Program-made: the position numbers and the translations under genes
Shown here: positions 36,901 through 46,533 of the stretch, one piece after another
How the letters are laid out: every line of letters starts with the position of its first letter
Position numbering within the stretch: the first letter of the stretch is position 1
Notes under the pieces: generated by a model
What the model was told of the DNA's origin: nothing
Database searches by the model: none
Seen by the model: only the letters and a program-made list of their open reading frames with translations
Assembly: GCA_949987565.1 (NCBI GenBank)
Contig: OX465112.1
Span: 15,159,951-15,223,950 of the forward strand
Length of the DNA stretch: 64,000 nt
Source: Luidia sarsii
Taxonomy: Eukaryota; Echinodermata; Asteroidea; Paxillosida; Luidiidae
Direction of reading: 5' to 3'

Positions 36901-39900
36901 TGATTTTTTTTTTTATGAATTTCCAACGGTCGTTTTAAAACGACTTTTGGAAACAAACATATTTACTTACAATTATTTGGTTTAAACCTATATATATTGA
37001 AAAATCTGCTTGGTGCATTTGACAATCCTCGAAGCTGACACAGTTTTAGCCAGTTTTTCACTATTTTCTCGGGACATGGTTTACGGATTGAGGGTTCCAG
37101 TCAAAGTTTACTTTGCCAAGAGTCCTTACATTAGTTTTCACTCTTTCATTTGCACAGGTGGAGGCAGAAGTGGTGCCTCAGGTGTCTGTCAGATACAGCA
37201 TTACATCAGTGCCTACGTTTGTCTTAATGAAGGTAAAAACTCAAGTAACTACCCCCCTCTCTCTCGCTCTGAAAGTCGGGAGTCGTGCTGAATTTAGGAA
37301 ATCAAAGAATTTAAAGAAACACTTTTGACTTCTGGTACAGGAGGAGTAACCAGACTCTTCTGGAAGTTGGAAACAAATCAGTTGGAATACTTAGTTCTGA
37401 CCATAGTTGGGAGGGACCCTGTAGGCCTACTCATTTGCTTATGATACAGACTGAAGGTCATCATTCTAAAACAGAGAATATACACACACCAAAGAATTCC
37501 AGTTGTGAACCTGTTACAAGAATCAAAGATTATTATTGTTTGGCTTGGAAATAGTATACCAAAAATGGGTAAGCTGCTTACTTACTCAAACGACCTAAAA
37601 GCAAATATCAAAAATTAGGAAGGGCTAAGGTTTCGATCCTAGGACAACCTTTCTCAAAGGCAGTAAGGTCCTGCTGCGATCAAAACGTCAGGCCCTCCTA
37701 ATGTTTGACATATTTAGACAGGTTGATCTTGGGGGATTTAAAGCTTTTAAAACATTTCTTTACAAATCTTGTTTGTCGAAATATTTCAGTGAGAGGTTTC
37801 TACTATAACCTTCTTCAAACTGTATAAGTTTCATGTAAATCTGTGAACATTTCTGTTTTTCGATCTCACCAATGTTGTGTAGGGGCTTTAAGCAAGTTTT
37901 GGTGCTGTGCAGCAAATTGAAATTGGTCCCTGATGATTGTAAATGGCAGAATGCCTTTTGAGAAAGAAAGCTATGTTTGTTTGTTTATTTCTTTGAAGGT
38001 CTGAAGACTTATTCCAACTGGCCCACCTATCCTCAGCTGTACCTGGAAGGAGAATTGGTTGGAGGCTGGGATATCATCAAGGATATGAATGAGAATGGCA
38101 ATCTTGGGGGATTTAAAGCTTTTAAAACATTTCTTTACAAATCTTGTTTGTTACATCCAGAACAAAAATGTAGTGGACAGGATCGACGGCGCCAATGGAC
38201 CCGAATTGATCAAGAAAGTTGAGCATCACTCCAAGGCTGCCTCAAGCCAAGCCCCTCCGCCAAAGGTCACGGGTCAACCAGCTACTACTGCACAAAAGGG
38301 TTCTACTGAATCCTCAACAAAGGAGGTACATGGACTACATGCACATCAGATGTTTACCGTGGTCAAAAGTTTTGAGCAGGCTTCGAACATAGCACTTGTC
38401 CGGTGGTCAAATGGCAGTCAAAACAGCTGCGGAAGTGGTCCGACAAACCAGACCAAATTTATGCCTCTTTTTGCAGTAGGTGATTTACAAAAATGTTGCA
38501 AACTGCTTACTGACTAAAATTACCAAAATGTAAATCTTAAAATTTAGTAGGCCTGACGTTTCGATCCTAGCAGGACCTTTCTCTGCCTTTGAGAAAGGTC
38601 CTGCTAGGATCGAAACGTCAGGCCCACTAAATTCTTTTTGCAGTGTGCAACAAATACAAAAAAAGAGGACCAGTCAAAACCTTGGCAGACCAGTCAAGAT
38701 ATGAGTTAACTGGTCCAGTTGGCCAATGGCCACAATAGTAAAAAAAAAAAAAAAAACAGTTTTGGGGAAAACCCTGTTTAGTCTCTTGGCTTTTTGAAAG
38801 AAAGGAGTGATACATATCCTGCAGGCTTCCCATAGCACTATACCTGCATGCATCTTGGCCAGTGGAAACAACCACAGAGGACTTTCCCATTCTTTTCAGA
38901 GCCATTTTTTCTTCCAATGTGTTATGGCAGGATTACCACCCAAACTCGTCAGTGATATTTTTTCATGACTTGTAGGATACTGACTTGGCTTTGGATGACA
39001 ATCAGTTCACTAAAAGGAGAAAGGCGACCAAAGTTATGCGAAGTCTCGTTGCCGGTAGCGACGTTTCGGTTGCTAGTACTGCTAACCTTCATCAGGCAAC
39101 TGAAGATCGTATGCTGCGGCGTCCGTTTTTTTATATCCGGTCCACCGGCCTCTGTGCGCCGGTGTGCGGACGTCGCAGTGGTGATCCTGCAGTTTGGCGC
39201 GCGGCTCTGGCATCCTCCGCCTGTGATGGGGCGACGGTCATGGCACCGGATGGTTGGGGAGCCAGAACCCGGGGATGTCAATGCCACTGCCCCGGTTGAG
39301 GTTGTTGTGGCGGAGGCGCTTGTCTCAGAGTTTTTTTGCCCCAAGATGTAACAGATGAACGGATTTGGGTGGATTTTTTAAACAGCGCCCTCATGAGTTT
39401 AAAACCAATTATGGACGACTGACTTGTGTGGTAACCTCCACAAACCTGGGTATATAAATGTACACGTATGTGCATACATACGTCCATGAGGTTTACAATG
39501 TAATTCGAAACAGTCGTTTGCTTGTCTGTGGGGGGCAGCATTCAACGAATCGTGGCATGAAGTGGTTGAGGTCTTTCTACACTTTAATTGGCTTTCCCCT
39601 TGGCAGGATCTGAACACAAGGCTGAAGAAACTGATCAACTCTGCCCCCTGCCTGCTGTTCATGAAGGGCAACCCTGACGAGCCGAAATGTGGCTTCAGCC
39701 GGACAACAGTGGGAATCTTGAATGACAAGAACATTGACTACCAGACATTTGACATCCTGGGAGACAACGAAGTCCGACAGGGTAAATGATTCGCAGCATG
39801 TGCAGTGTAGTAATCAGCTCTTAGTAGCGGGTGGTTGATTTGTCAACAAATCTGCTTAACCTCATGATGATTTGAATTACTGTATGGTAGTTTTCACCCA

Positions 39901-42900
39901 CACACTATCTGTTCCAAGGTGTAGAATGGAGAGGTCTCGGAACAGCTTCTTCCCTCGTTCTGCCTCCATCTGGGATTCCCTTGCTTTCCCCCTGCCTATG
40001 ATCTTGCCCTTTAAAAAAAAAAATGTTAATTCCTATCTCCAGCCTTCCTGAGTCCCTCTCTATATCCTTCTTTCTCTAGCACTTAACCTTGAGTGGCTTT
40101 TCAGCCTTGTTTGATTTTGCCTAACCAAAAGAAAAAGGTATTTTGGTGCCCAATTTCATTGAGCTGCTTAAGTGTGAGAAGTATGAATATTAGTCCTTGG
40201 TTATAACAAAATCGGCAACTATTTTTGATTTGGTACTGTATCCAAATATTGGGTGCTTATCTTATGAATGCTACAAGTGGAAATTAGGCTGGCAACCTGA
40301 TTTTATTTGATGAGGCTTTTTGTGCTTAAAGCCCCTACACAACATTGATCGAGGTCAAAGAATAGCATCCATACGTTGTCTGATCCAACATATGCATGAA
40401 ATAGCACATCTGTGAAAATTTCAGCTCAATCCGCCAAACAAGTCTCAAGAAAATCGTGAAAACCACTTCATTTGTTTGGCGAAAATGCAGCATTCGACGC
40501 CATACTGTTCCCAAAAATAGTTTACCGTAGATCTCGGTGAGACGTAAACGATTTCTTTTACTAATTTCTCCCAAAATACAACATTTTAGGCAGAAATATT
40601 TCACTGAGAGGTTTCTACTCTAACCTTCTTCAAACTGTATGAGTTTCATGTAAATCTGTGACCATTTCTGTTTTTCGATCTCACCAATGTTGTGTAGGGG
40701 CTTTAAACAAGTTTTGGTGCTGTGCAGCAAATTGAAATTGGTCCCTGACGATTGTAAATGGCAGAATGCCTTTTGAGAAAGAAAGCTATGTTTGTTTGTT
40801 TATTTCTTTGAAGGTCTGAAGACCTATTCCAACTGGCCCACCTATCCTCAGCTGTACCTGAAAGGAGAATTGGTGGGAGGCTTGGATATCATCAAGGATA
40901 TGAATGAGAATGGCGACCTAGATGAGGACTTCCCTCAAAAGGTTACTTAAAGTTGAAACGGAATCCAGATTGTGCCGTTTTTTTTCTAATTTTCTTTACA
41001 CCCATTTCTGAGAGTCCTTCACCTCACCAAATTTACAGCTGACGTGTCCGCTGTAAATCAGATTTGCTTTTTTCATTTTCAGGATAGCAAAGTTAAACAT
41101 TGTAAAATTATTAATTTCCGAGAAATTCAGATTCATTTGTTTCTTGATGTTATCTGGGTAGCAGGATTGAGTTAATCTTATCCTAACTTGAGGCAAAATT
41201 AAAGCTAAAGCGATTACCTTCTAAGCTCATAACTGCCAGCATTTGTTTAGAGGCTTCTGTGCTCAAGATGCAATTGAAGGCAATGGCTGTGGGGGACTGT
41301 ACACATACAGGATAGAGTGACAGCCCAGGCTGACATGGTAACGCGTGGACATATCAGACAGCCAATAGTCTGCAATGACTACTGATGGTCTAGCTGCAAC
41401 AGATGGTTCACTTTTATCACTCCTGTCATTGTTAACCACTTCGCGCCAGGGTTTTTTTCAGTTCCGGTGACCGCCATACGAGGTTTTTTGAACAATGCAT
41501 CATTTTCAAATCTTGCTTAAACAATCGGAACAATATATTTCTGTGAAATAATTCGATAAGGGTATACTATGGGTACAAGACAGTAAAACCTGGCACAATT
41601 CGGACGTCGTTGTGGCTTTTGTCAAGAGATTATCCATTCAAAAAAAGCCCCATTGTGCATCGTCAATTGCACAATTACTGCTGCTAATCTTGCAATTCAT
41701 GTGGCAACTTGCGTCAAAATGGGTCTTAATACTGATTTGTATTGCTTTGTTCTAAGCTGAAAAGAGTCTTTGTTTAGAATTGCCAATTGACCTCCAGATT
41801 CGGAGGTCCCGGCGCGAAGTGGTTAACAGCACAATCACACTAAGGCTCAATGCTTGAACGACTCTTCACCAGTCTACATGAACCACTGACAAAATGCGGG
41901 CATTGTTGGTGGTATGGTGGCTTCTATGATTGACTCAGTTGACTCTCTTTGACTTTCTCTCTGTATTTTCCGGATTTCCCCGTGGAAGGATCTGAACGCA
42001 AGGCTGAAGAACATGTGTGTACATACGCCCATGGGGTTTACAATGTAATTCGAAACAGTCGTTTGCTTGTCTGTGGGGGGGGGGGCAGCATTCAATGAAT
42101 CGTGGCATGAAGTGGTTGAGGTCTTTCTACATTTTCATTGGCTTTCCCCTTGGCAGGATCTGAACACAAGGCTGAAGAAACTGATCAACTCTGCCCCCTG
42201 CCTGCTGTTCATGAAGGGCAACCCTGACGAGCCCAGATGTGGCTTCAGCCGGACAATGGTGGGCATCCTGAACGACAAGAACATTGACTACCAGACATTT
42301 GACATCCTGGGAGACAACGAAGTCCGACAGGGTAAATGATTCAGTTATTAACAACAATAGGAAGTTGGTTGAGACATCTGTGCTAGACTGTAGGAATCCG
42401 TGATCAAATCCCTCCTGAGCTGCCTGGATTTTGTCAGCATGCAGTCTGGCAAAGCAATAAGCATGCAGTGCTAACAATTTACATTGTGCAATGAGTTGGG
42501 CAAAACCCTCATTGGATAACCAAAGAAAGACATACCTAAGTAGTTGCTTAACAAAATTCAGTGTTCCCTAAATTATTTGTTCTTCATCCTAGGTTTCTCT
42601 ATTTTGGCATCTTTGTTTTCCGGAAATTAAGTTTGAATTATGGCATAACACAAATTCTCTTGCAAAAGAAAAAGGTCTTTTACCTGTCGTAACATCCCAA
42701 GGGTATCAACATTCTCGGAAAATGTATAGTCCTGATGAGTGATGAGTCATTAATCGCTCACTTAATATTCCAGCTAGTTTGCAGGTTTGTTGGCAGATCC
42801 AAACAGTTTTTTCTGAGTCTCGCCACGGAGCCCTTTCTGTTACGTCTCATTGTGCAAATCCTCGGGTCTCTTTCAGACAACAGTGATCTCCCATTTCACC

Positions 42901-43059
42901 TCCCCCCCCCCTCTCCAAACTGCAGGCTTGAAGACCTACTCCAATTGGCCGACCTATCCCCAGCTGTACCTCAACGGTGAGTTGATGGGAGGGCTGGACA
43001 TCGTCAAGGAGATGGTGGAGAGTGGTGACTTGGACTCTGGCTTCCCCACCAAGAGTTGA
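33864..43059 (+). CDS. GLRX3: Glutaredoxin-3 (PICOT), complete gene, 8 coding exons
   Basis: Coding exons: 33864-33928, 36452-36560, 37158-37232, 38161-38325, 39607-39781, 40814-40941, 42157-42331 and 42926-43059. All joins keep frame, giving 341 aa plus TGA, close to about 335 aa in human. The order is an N-terminal thioredoxin-like domain (about 1-110), a Ser/Pro/Thr linker, and two monothiol glutaredoxin domains (about 139-239 and 240-341), each with CGFS (Cys166, Cys267), EVRQGLK and the [19 protein letters not shown] motif for glutathione. Family members bind [2Fe-2S] clusters with glutathione and BOLA2 in the cytosol and nucleus, serving iron-sulfur delivery and redox signalling. In the thioredoxin domain WAPQS replaces the WAPQC of human, so no Cys remains. 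Exons 5 and 7 are almost identical, and intron 3 holds a stray copy of exon 6. Confidence 0.95.
34130..34290. mobile_element. Fragments of the hairpin MITE family
   Basis: AGTCCGAGTAACTTGGAC occurs twice (about 34134 and 34181), each followed by ACAATCGCCC/ACAAGTCACCC and a T run. This matches the arms of the element at 16315-16490. Confidence 0.6.
35026..35235. mobile_element. hAT-like MITE, diverged
   Basis: The right end, read on the minus strand, begins AGGGCCGTTCCCACTGCACC then AAATAAACGCGATTATTTG. The left end reads AGGAGCCTTCCCACACACAT and then the same AAATAAACGCGATTATTTG. GATTCAAATCGCGAT-type sequence fills the middle. GGGCCGTTCCCACT-type ends are common among hAT MITEs, so the class is inference. 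Confidence 0.55.
35407..35822. repeat. 16-bp minisatellite in GLRX3 intron 1
   Basis: About 26 tandem copies of GGGCGACTTACAATAC with point variants (TACCATATG, GGGTGAC). A single inverted unit (AATCGCCCGTATTGTG) lies outside the array at about 35971-35986. The long Tyr/Thr/Gly-rich frame is an artefact. Confidence 0.95.
36452..36560 (+). CDS. GLRX3: GLRX3 coding exon 2 (thioredoxin-like core)
   Basis: Encodes [20 protein letters not shown] then [16 protein letters not shown]; donor GTAGGC. It aligns with human [17 protein letters not shown]. The Cys of the human motif is Ser here. Confidence 0.95.
37158..37232 (+). CDS. GLRX3: GLRX3 coding exon 3
   Basis: Encodes [20 protein letters not shown] then FVLMK, with the cis-Pro SVPTF of the thioredoxin fold. 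The acceptor is TTGCACAG and the donor GTAAAA; it is 25 whole codons. Confidence 0.95.
37600..37705. repeat. Dispersed repeat copy in GLRX3 intron 3
   Basis: GTTTCGATCCTAGGACAACC and TTTCTCAAAGGCAGTAAGG mark the family described at 17695. A partly inverted second half (GGTCCTGCTGCGATCAAAAC) follows directly. Confidence 0.65.
37726..38151 (+). repeat. 322-bp copied segment flanked by 51-bp direct repeats
   Basis: Positions 37726-37776 and 38101-38151 are identical 51-bp direct repeats (ATCTTGGGGGATTTAAAGCT...CTTGTTTGT). Between them, 37778-38099 is a 322-bp copy of 40593-40914 without length change: the 3' end of a family-1 MITE, the end of intron 5, and most of exon 6. The arrangement suggests a templated insertion with target duplication. 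The right repeat ends 9 bases before exon 4. Confidence 0.9.
37999..38099 (+). pseudogene. GLRX3: Orphan copy of GLRX3 exon 6 in intron 3
   Basis: After the acceptor TTTGAAG it encodes [20 protein letters not shown] then [14 protein letters not shown], like exon 6 but with E for K and W for L. It lacks the exon end (DLDEDFPQK) and has no donor where the copy breaks off. It also begins in phase 1, whereas exons 3 and 4 join in phase 0, so inclusion would break the frame. It is probably silent unless used as a poison exon. Confidence 0.9.
38161..38325 (+). CDS. GLRX3: GLRX3 coding exon 4 (end of thioredoxin domain and linker)
   Basis: Encodes [20 protein letters not shown] (human SQKIDRLDGAHAPELTKKV), then a Ser/Ala/Pro/Thr-rich linker ending ESSTKE. 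The donor is GTACAT. The frame stays open past the donor to about 38514, so retention would extend the linker before a stop. Confidence 0.93.
38478..38640. repeat. Palindromic pair of the dispersed repeat
   Basis: A forward copy (TTACAAAAATGTTGCAAACT...ATCCTAGCAGGACCTTTCTC) meets an inverted partial copy (TGCCTTTGAGAAAGGTCCTG...CGTCAGGCCCACTAAATT). Together they form a large inverted repeat. Confidence 0.8.
38950..39345 (-). mobile_element. Probable retroelement 3' fragment with a GAAACGTC hairpin
   Basis: GC-rich sequence unlike the surrounding intron, open for about 130 codons on the minus strand. That frame includes [20 protein letters not shown], which is what a CTGATGAAGG-stem-CCGAAACGTC hairpin gives when translated. 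Such hairpins recur in animal retroelements. No reverse transcriptase motif is visible, so class is undecided. Confidence 0.4.
39058..39176 (-). ncRNA. Hammerhead-ribozyme-like core (candidate)
   Basis: On the minus strand the order is GCGACGTC (39176-39169), a long loop, CTGATGA (39095-39089), a stem closing AGGTTAGC...GCAACC, then GAAACGTCGC (39067-39058). CTGATGA and GAAA are the hammerhead core boxes, GCGACGT pairs fully with ACGTCGC as stem III, and the next C would be the cleavage nucleotide. Stem I is weaker: GCAcAC with GTTGC, one bulge and an extra C. Activity is unproven. Confidence 0.35.
39607..39781 (+). CDS. GLRX3: GLRX3 coding exon 5 (first CGFS glutaredoxin half)
   Basis: Encodes [20 protein letters not shown], then [20 protein letters not shown] and [18 protein letters not shown] plus one base; donor GTAAAT. 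The CGFS Cys is residue 166, and Lys in FMKG is the usual glutathione-contacting Lys. Confidence 0.97.
40330..40702 (+). mobile_element. TTAA-flanked MITE, family 1, in GLRX3 intron 5
   Basis: AAGCCCCTACACAACATTGA...AATGTTGTGTAGGGGCT is bounded by TTAA on both sides (40326-40329, 40703-40706). The 373-bp element is non-coding. Its 3' end was carried along in the segment copied into intron 3. Confidence 0.92.
40814..40941 (+). CDS. GLRX3: GLRX3 coding exon 6 (end of first glutaredoxin domain)
   Basis: Encodes [20 protein letters not shown], then [23 protein letters not shown]; the acceptor is TTTGAAG. The donor is GTTACT, a weak site. It is chosen because it alone keeps phase 0 with exon 7; a TAA follows within three codons if it is not used. 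Confidence 0.92.
41436..41822. mobile_element. piggyBac-type MITE in GLRX3 intron 6
   Basis: CCACTTCGCGCCAGG at the left and CCCGGCGCGAAGTGG at the right are inverted repeats, directly flanked by TTAA (41432-41435 and 41823-41826). TTAA duplication and a CC start suit piggyBac elements. The 387-bp element has no coding capacity. Confidence 0.9.
41989..42011 (+). pseudogene. GLRX3: Remnant of a glutaredoxin exon start
   Basis: After TTTCCCCGTGGAAG comes GATCTGAACGCAAGGCTGAA then GAA, encoding DLNARLK. It matches the first 23 bases of exons 5 and 7 with one difference, then breaks off exactly where the duplicated tract that carries exon 7 begins. Confidence 0.85.
42012..42343 (+). repeat. Duplicated tract carrying exon 7, copy of the exon 5 region
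   Basis: This tract and 39468-39793 share intron sequence (GTTTACAATGTAATTCGAAA...CATGAAGTGGTTGAGGTCTT), the whole exon, and about 11 bases beyond the donor. Differences are few, including a longer G run here (about 42073-42086) and seven changes in the 175-base exon. Confidence 0.9.
42157..42331 (+). CDS. GLRX3: GLRX3 coding exon 7 (second CGFS glutaredoxin half)
   Basis: Encodes the same 58 residues as exon 5 except R for K before CGFS and M for T after it. The CGFS Cys is residue 267. The acceptor (TTGGCAG) and donor (GTAAAT) are also the same. This near-identity points to recent duplication or gene conversion. Confidence 0.97.
42926..43059 (+). CDS. GLRX3: GLRX3 coding exon 8 and stop
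   Basis: Encodes [20 protein letters not shown], then [24 protein letters not shown] and TGA (43057-43059). It is clearly more diverged from exon 6 than exon 7 is from exon 5. The acceptor follows a C-rich tract ending TGCAG. Confidence 0.97.
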
Positions 43060-43203
43060 TTGACGGCGCAATGTCTGATGCTCACTCTCAGCCCTAGATA
43101 AACCCTGCTCACCAAACGCCACCGGCTTACCAGGGATAGGCAGATCACAATTTCAACAAAAGTTAAAACTGCTCGTACAGTACATGTCAGAAATGTTGAT
43201 AAG

Positions 43204-43209
43204 AATAAA
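43204..43209 (+). terminator. GLRX3: GLRX3 polyadenylation signal AATAAA
   Basis: Canonical AATAAA, 145 bases past the stop codon and the first one downstream. It implies a short 3' UTR. Confidence 0.7.
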
Positions 43210-43270
43210 ATTACTTATTGACCTAACTTTATACTGGCATGATGTTGTTCCGAGCCTTGAATCTAGTTAT

Positions 43271-43449
43271 ACATTGGAACGTCGCTTTAACGAATGCTGA
43301 TATACCGAACATTCGGCTATGACGAACTTACCTTTTGGCTCGCGATTTTTGTGTACAAAATATGGGGCCGCAACTGCTATAATGAACGACCGCTATACCA
43401 AACACTTTTCATGGATCCCGTGATGTTCATTATAGTGACGTACCACTGT
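43271..43449. mobile_element. pogo/Tigger-like MITE
   Basis: The ends TACATTGGAACGTCGCTTTA and ATAGTGACGTACCACTGTA are inverted repeats. The inside repeats AACGAACATTCGGCTATGAC and GCTATACCAAACACT motifs. A second copy lies at 54798-54991. TA at both borders suits Tc1/mariner-superfamily insertion. Confidence 0.7.
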
Positions 43450-46395
43450 ACACTGATGTACCTTGTTCTGGTCTTTCGATTGGAAATCTGCCTGACAAAT
43501 CCAATGGGAAAGTCTGGAGTCGGGCTATTTCCTGAAAACTGGGATCCTTGGTATTTTCTTTTCCTTTTAAAGTTTTTTTGCAAAAGAAACTTTACTTCAG
43601 TAATATTCAAAAATGTTGCTAACTGCTTAATACTGTAACTTGCAGGCAGGCCATCCCTTTGTGTTGTGTGGGCCAGTGAGAGTTTTTGGTACAAAGGGAT
43701 TAGTTGTCCCCAGTCCTGGAATTCCTTTAGACTCTCTGGCAGGGGCCAGGAGAGTCCCCATTGTTAGGCAGTTTTTAATTTGTGTGGCAAGGGACTGGGA
43801 TGAATAATTATGCTTATTATTCAAGGGGTATTGGGTCGAGTATAAAACCATGGTGGCAGTGCATGGGGCGTTGGGAAGTCACTTCTACAACCATGTGAGG
43901 AAGTTGGGGCAACTGCTTTCCGTTGAGGGTTTCTTCCGTTACATTAGTTCATGATTGAGTTAAGTATACTCTCTTTTATGTTCCATTGGCAACCCTCAGC
44001 CACTTTCTGGTACTTTCTTTGCTTCATTTCTGCACTTACTTTAGTGCAGGCCACACCGGCCACTGAGACACCACCTTATTGTACAAGGAGTCTAAGTTAA
44101 CTAAGTTTCGTTGTCATAATTTGATCCTTTGCTTTCTACTCTCTCCTCTCCGTCCTTTCCTTTCTCTTCTTCTGTTGCTCTGTCCCCTTCCTTTTCCCTT
44201 CTCCTTTATCTCATGGATTCTTTCTTGTCTTAATTATCATGGTTTCATATCCTTCTGTTCATACACTGTATAATTATGTTAACGGTTTAATTGATCATTA
44301 ACAATTTAATTGTTAATTAACGGTTTAATTGTTCATTAAAACCCTGGAGGGCCCTCTAGAACTTCCTGCTTTGCCATGAGTAATAATTATGTTCTGTGGA
44401 TTAATAGATAGTGCCCGTCTGGGCTACCCCACGAATTGATTTGGTTAGCTACCAACTGCTTGGTCCGTTACAATACTGACTAAAATTATCAAAATGGGAA
44501 TATCAAAATTTAGGAGGGCCCGACATTGCGATCCTAGTAGGACCTTTCTCAAAAGCAGAAGCTGCCTCCTAATTTTTGAACTTTTACTTTGGTAAATTTC
44601 TTTTCCTCTTACATATGCCACATGGTTGTGCCATTATGTATAAAGCACAGTATTGAATACAGACAAGGTGTATGTGTATGCCCTGTATATAAGTGAAGGC
44701 AAGTGGTTTTAAGAAACTTGGGACAGAAAGCAGACATTGATTTTTGTAAGATCATTGAGGTGTGGATGAAAGTTGTCTTCCCATACATACATGTATTGTC
44801 ATTGTTGGTGATGCCGCCTGCTACAGTCTTCCTCTTAAAATCTGCTTGTATTGTGTACTGCTCTCACTCCTGTCAATATGAACCAACCCTCATGCAGGAC
44901 ACCAGTGACACATTGTGATCTGAGGATCCTCCAGGGGCCCCTCCCCCAGCAAAGATTAATGTACCTAGTAAGAAAAAATAGCTCCGTTAATGGCACAAAA
45001 GGCACACCGTATGCCGTAAGTGCCATAACCCCCCATACAACACACACACAGTTCACTGGCAATGGCCTATCCTCCAAGCATCGCTTGGCCACCAGGAACA
45101 TGTTTTTGTCGGGGAGGGGGGGAGTTGCTGGTATTTGTAAGATGATTTCCATGACATGGTGTGCTTTAATGTATGTTAAAAACAAGGAGGTGCTGTAGCG
45201 TGAAAGTTGGGTGTGCTGCAGCCCCCTCATCACCTCCCATTCCTGCGGGCTTGGAACTGCTCCAAGGAACAGTTGGATGTCTGAAAATAGCACAATCTCT
45301 GGCCAAACATTTAAAAAATATAAACATTTCTTAGAAAAGTGATATACCAAAATGTTGCCAACTGCAAAACTGCAAAATTTGCAAACTGCAAAATTTCATT
45401 GAATACATATACACTGATTGAATCAGGAAGACTGATATGAATGCAATATGTACCAGTGTCCTGCTAAATAGATCGGTTATATAATGCATCATCGTTGGTG
45501 AAGTTGGGGTCTGGATGATGTGTACATGTAGTACACATCATCTCCTTTGGCAACTAGTTGGTTTTTTTTTTTTACAATTGTTACACTGTAATTCACCATG
45601 CGTACAATATTTATGAAACACTGCTAAGGAATACCTGAATTTTGTCCAGGTTTGATGTGAGAATAATTAAAACAAAATTGATGATTAATGGTGTGGTTTT
45701 TGTTTATTCATTTGCATAAATATAATGTTATAATAATAATTAAATAATCCATTTGCATTATATTGCACGAGCAAATGCCCTTTTGTGGTATCAGAGCTAT
45801 CTGGATGGAAAGGATTTCCAAGGACAATTGAACTTGTGAGTGAAACAGTGAAATTGGATAATGCCAATCTAAACTTGATTGCCTTAATCCAAGCATATAT
45901 AATTGACAGTTCCTATGATCAGCCCAGTGTTGTAGATGCTTGATTAAAAGGGGATGAAGACACTTGTGGGTAGACAGAGGCACAATCTACATGTATATCT
46001 GGAAGTAGAAATTATTGAAACAGTGGCAAAGAAAATGGTCAACTGGACTGGGATTTGAGCCGGAGATGGTAGAACTTCTTAGAAATTCTTAGAAAGGCGG
46101 GTTTTTTTCTCATCATATGCTGATGAAAATGTTTGTTAGATCATCTAACATAGATAAACAGAGGAACTAGTTTTATAGAAATTGAAACACGAAAACAAAT
46201 TGGCGATTGATTTATTTTTTACTGATTTTAAAATTTGTGTGATCAATTTAATTAGTTCAATGCCGATTTTAATGTAATTTTGATCTGCTACTATACTGCA
46301 AGGCAATTGGAAATGTTCCATCAAAACTACAATTTTGAGTAAATATCAACAAACAACAATGGAAGATAATAAACAAGCGATGCACATAGTAATTA
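43450..46395. other. Intergenic region between GLRX3 and TRPM
   Basis: Contains a dispersed-repeat copy (44470-44580) and a TTAATTGTTAATTAACGGTT-type repeat at 44275-44340. A minus-strand frame of 171 codons (44835-45350) is the longest here, but it has no recognisable domain or splice context. Confidence 0.5.
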
Positions 46396-46533
46396 TACTT
46401 GAATATCAATATTTTCAGCCCAGTACTACCTGACTACACCACTGTTGGTATAAAAATCAACCAGGCCGAAATAAATTATTATCACTTTCACTTCCCGAAA
46501 CAGCCGTCGGATTCAGCGGCCGTTGATGACATG

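Larger units (their letters stand above)
38326..39606 (+). other. GLRX3: GLRX3 intron 4
   Basis: Contains a head-to-head pair of the dispersed repeat (38478-38640), an A run at about 38739-38756, and a GC-rich repeat on the minus strand (38950-39345) with a hammerhead-like core. The last 140 bases are duplicated before exon 7. Confidence 0.8.

Noticed and set aside
44835..45350. 171-codon open frame on the minus strand
   Set aside because: No domain, no upstream promoter or splice partner, and the composition is that of random sequence between genes.
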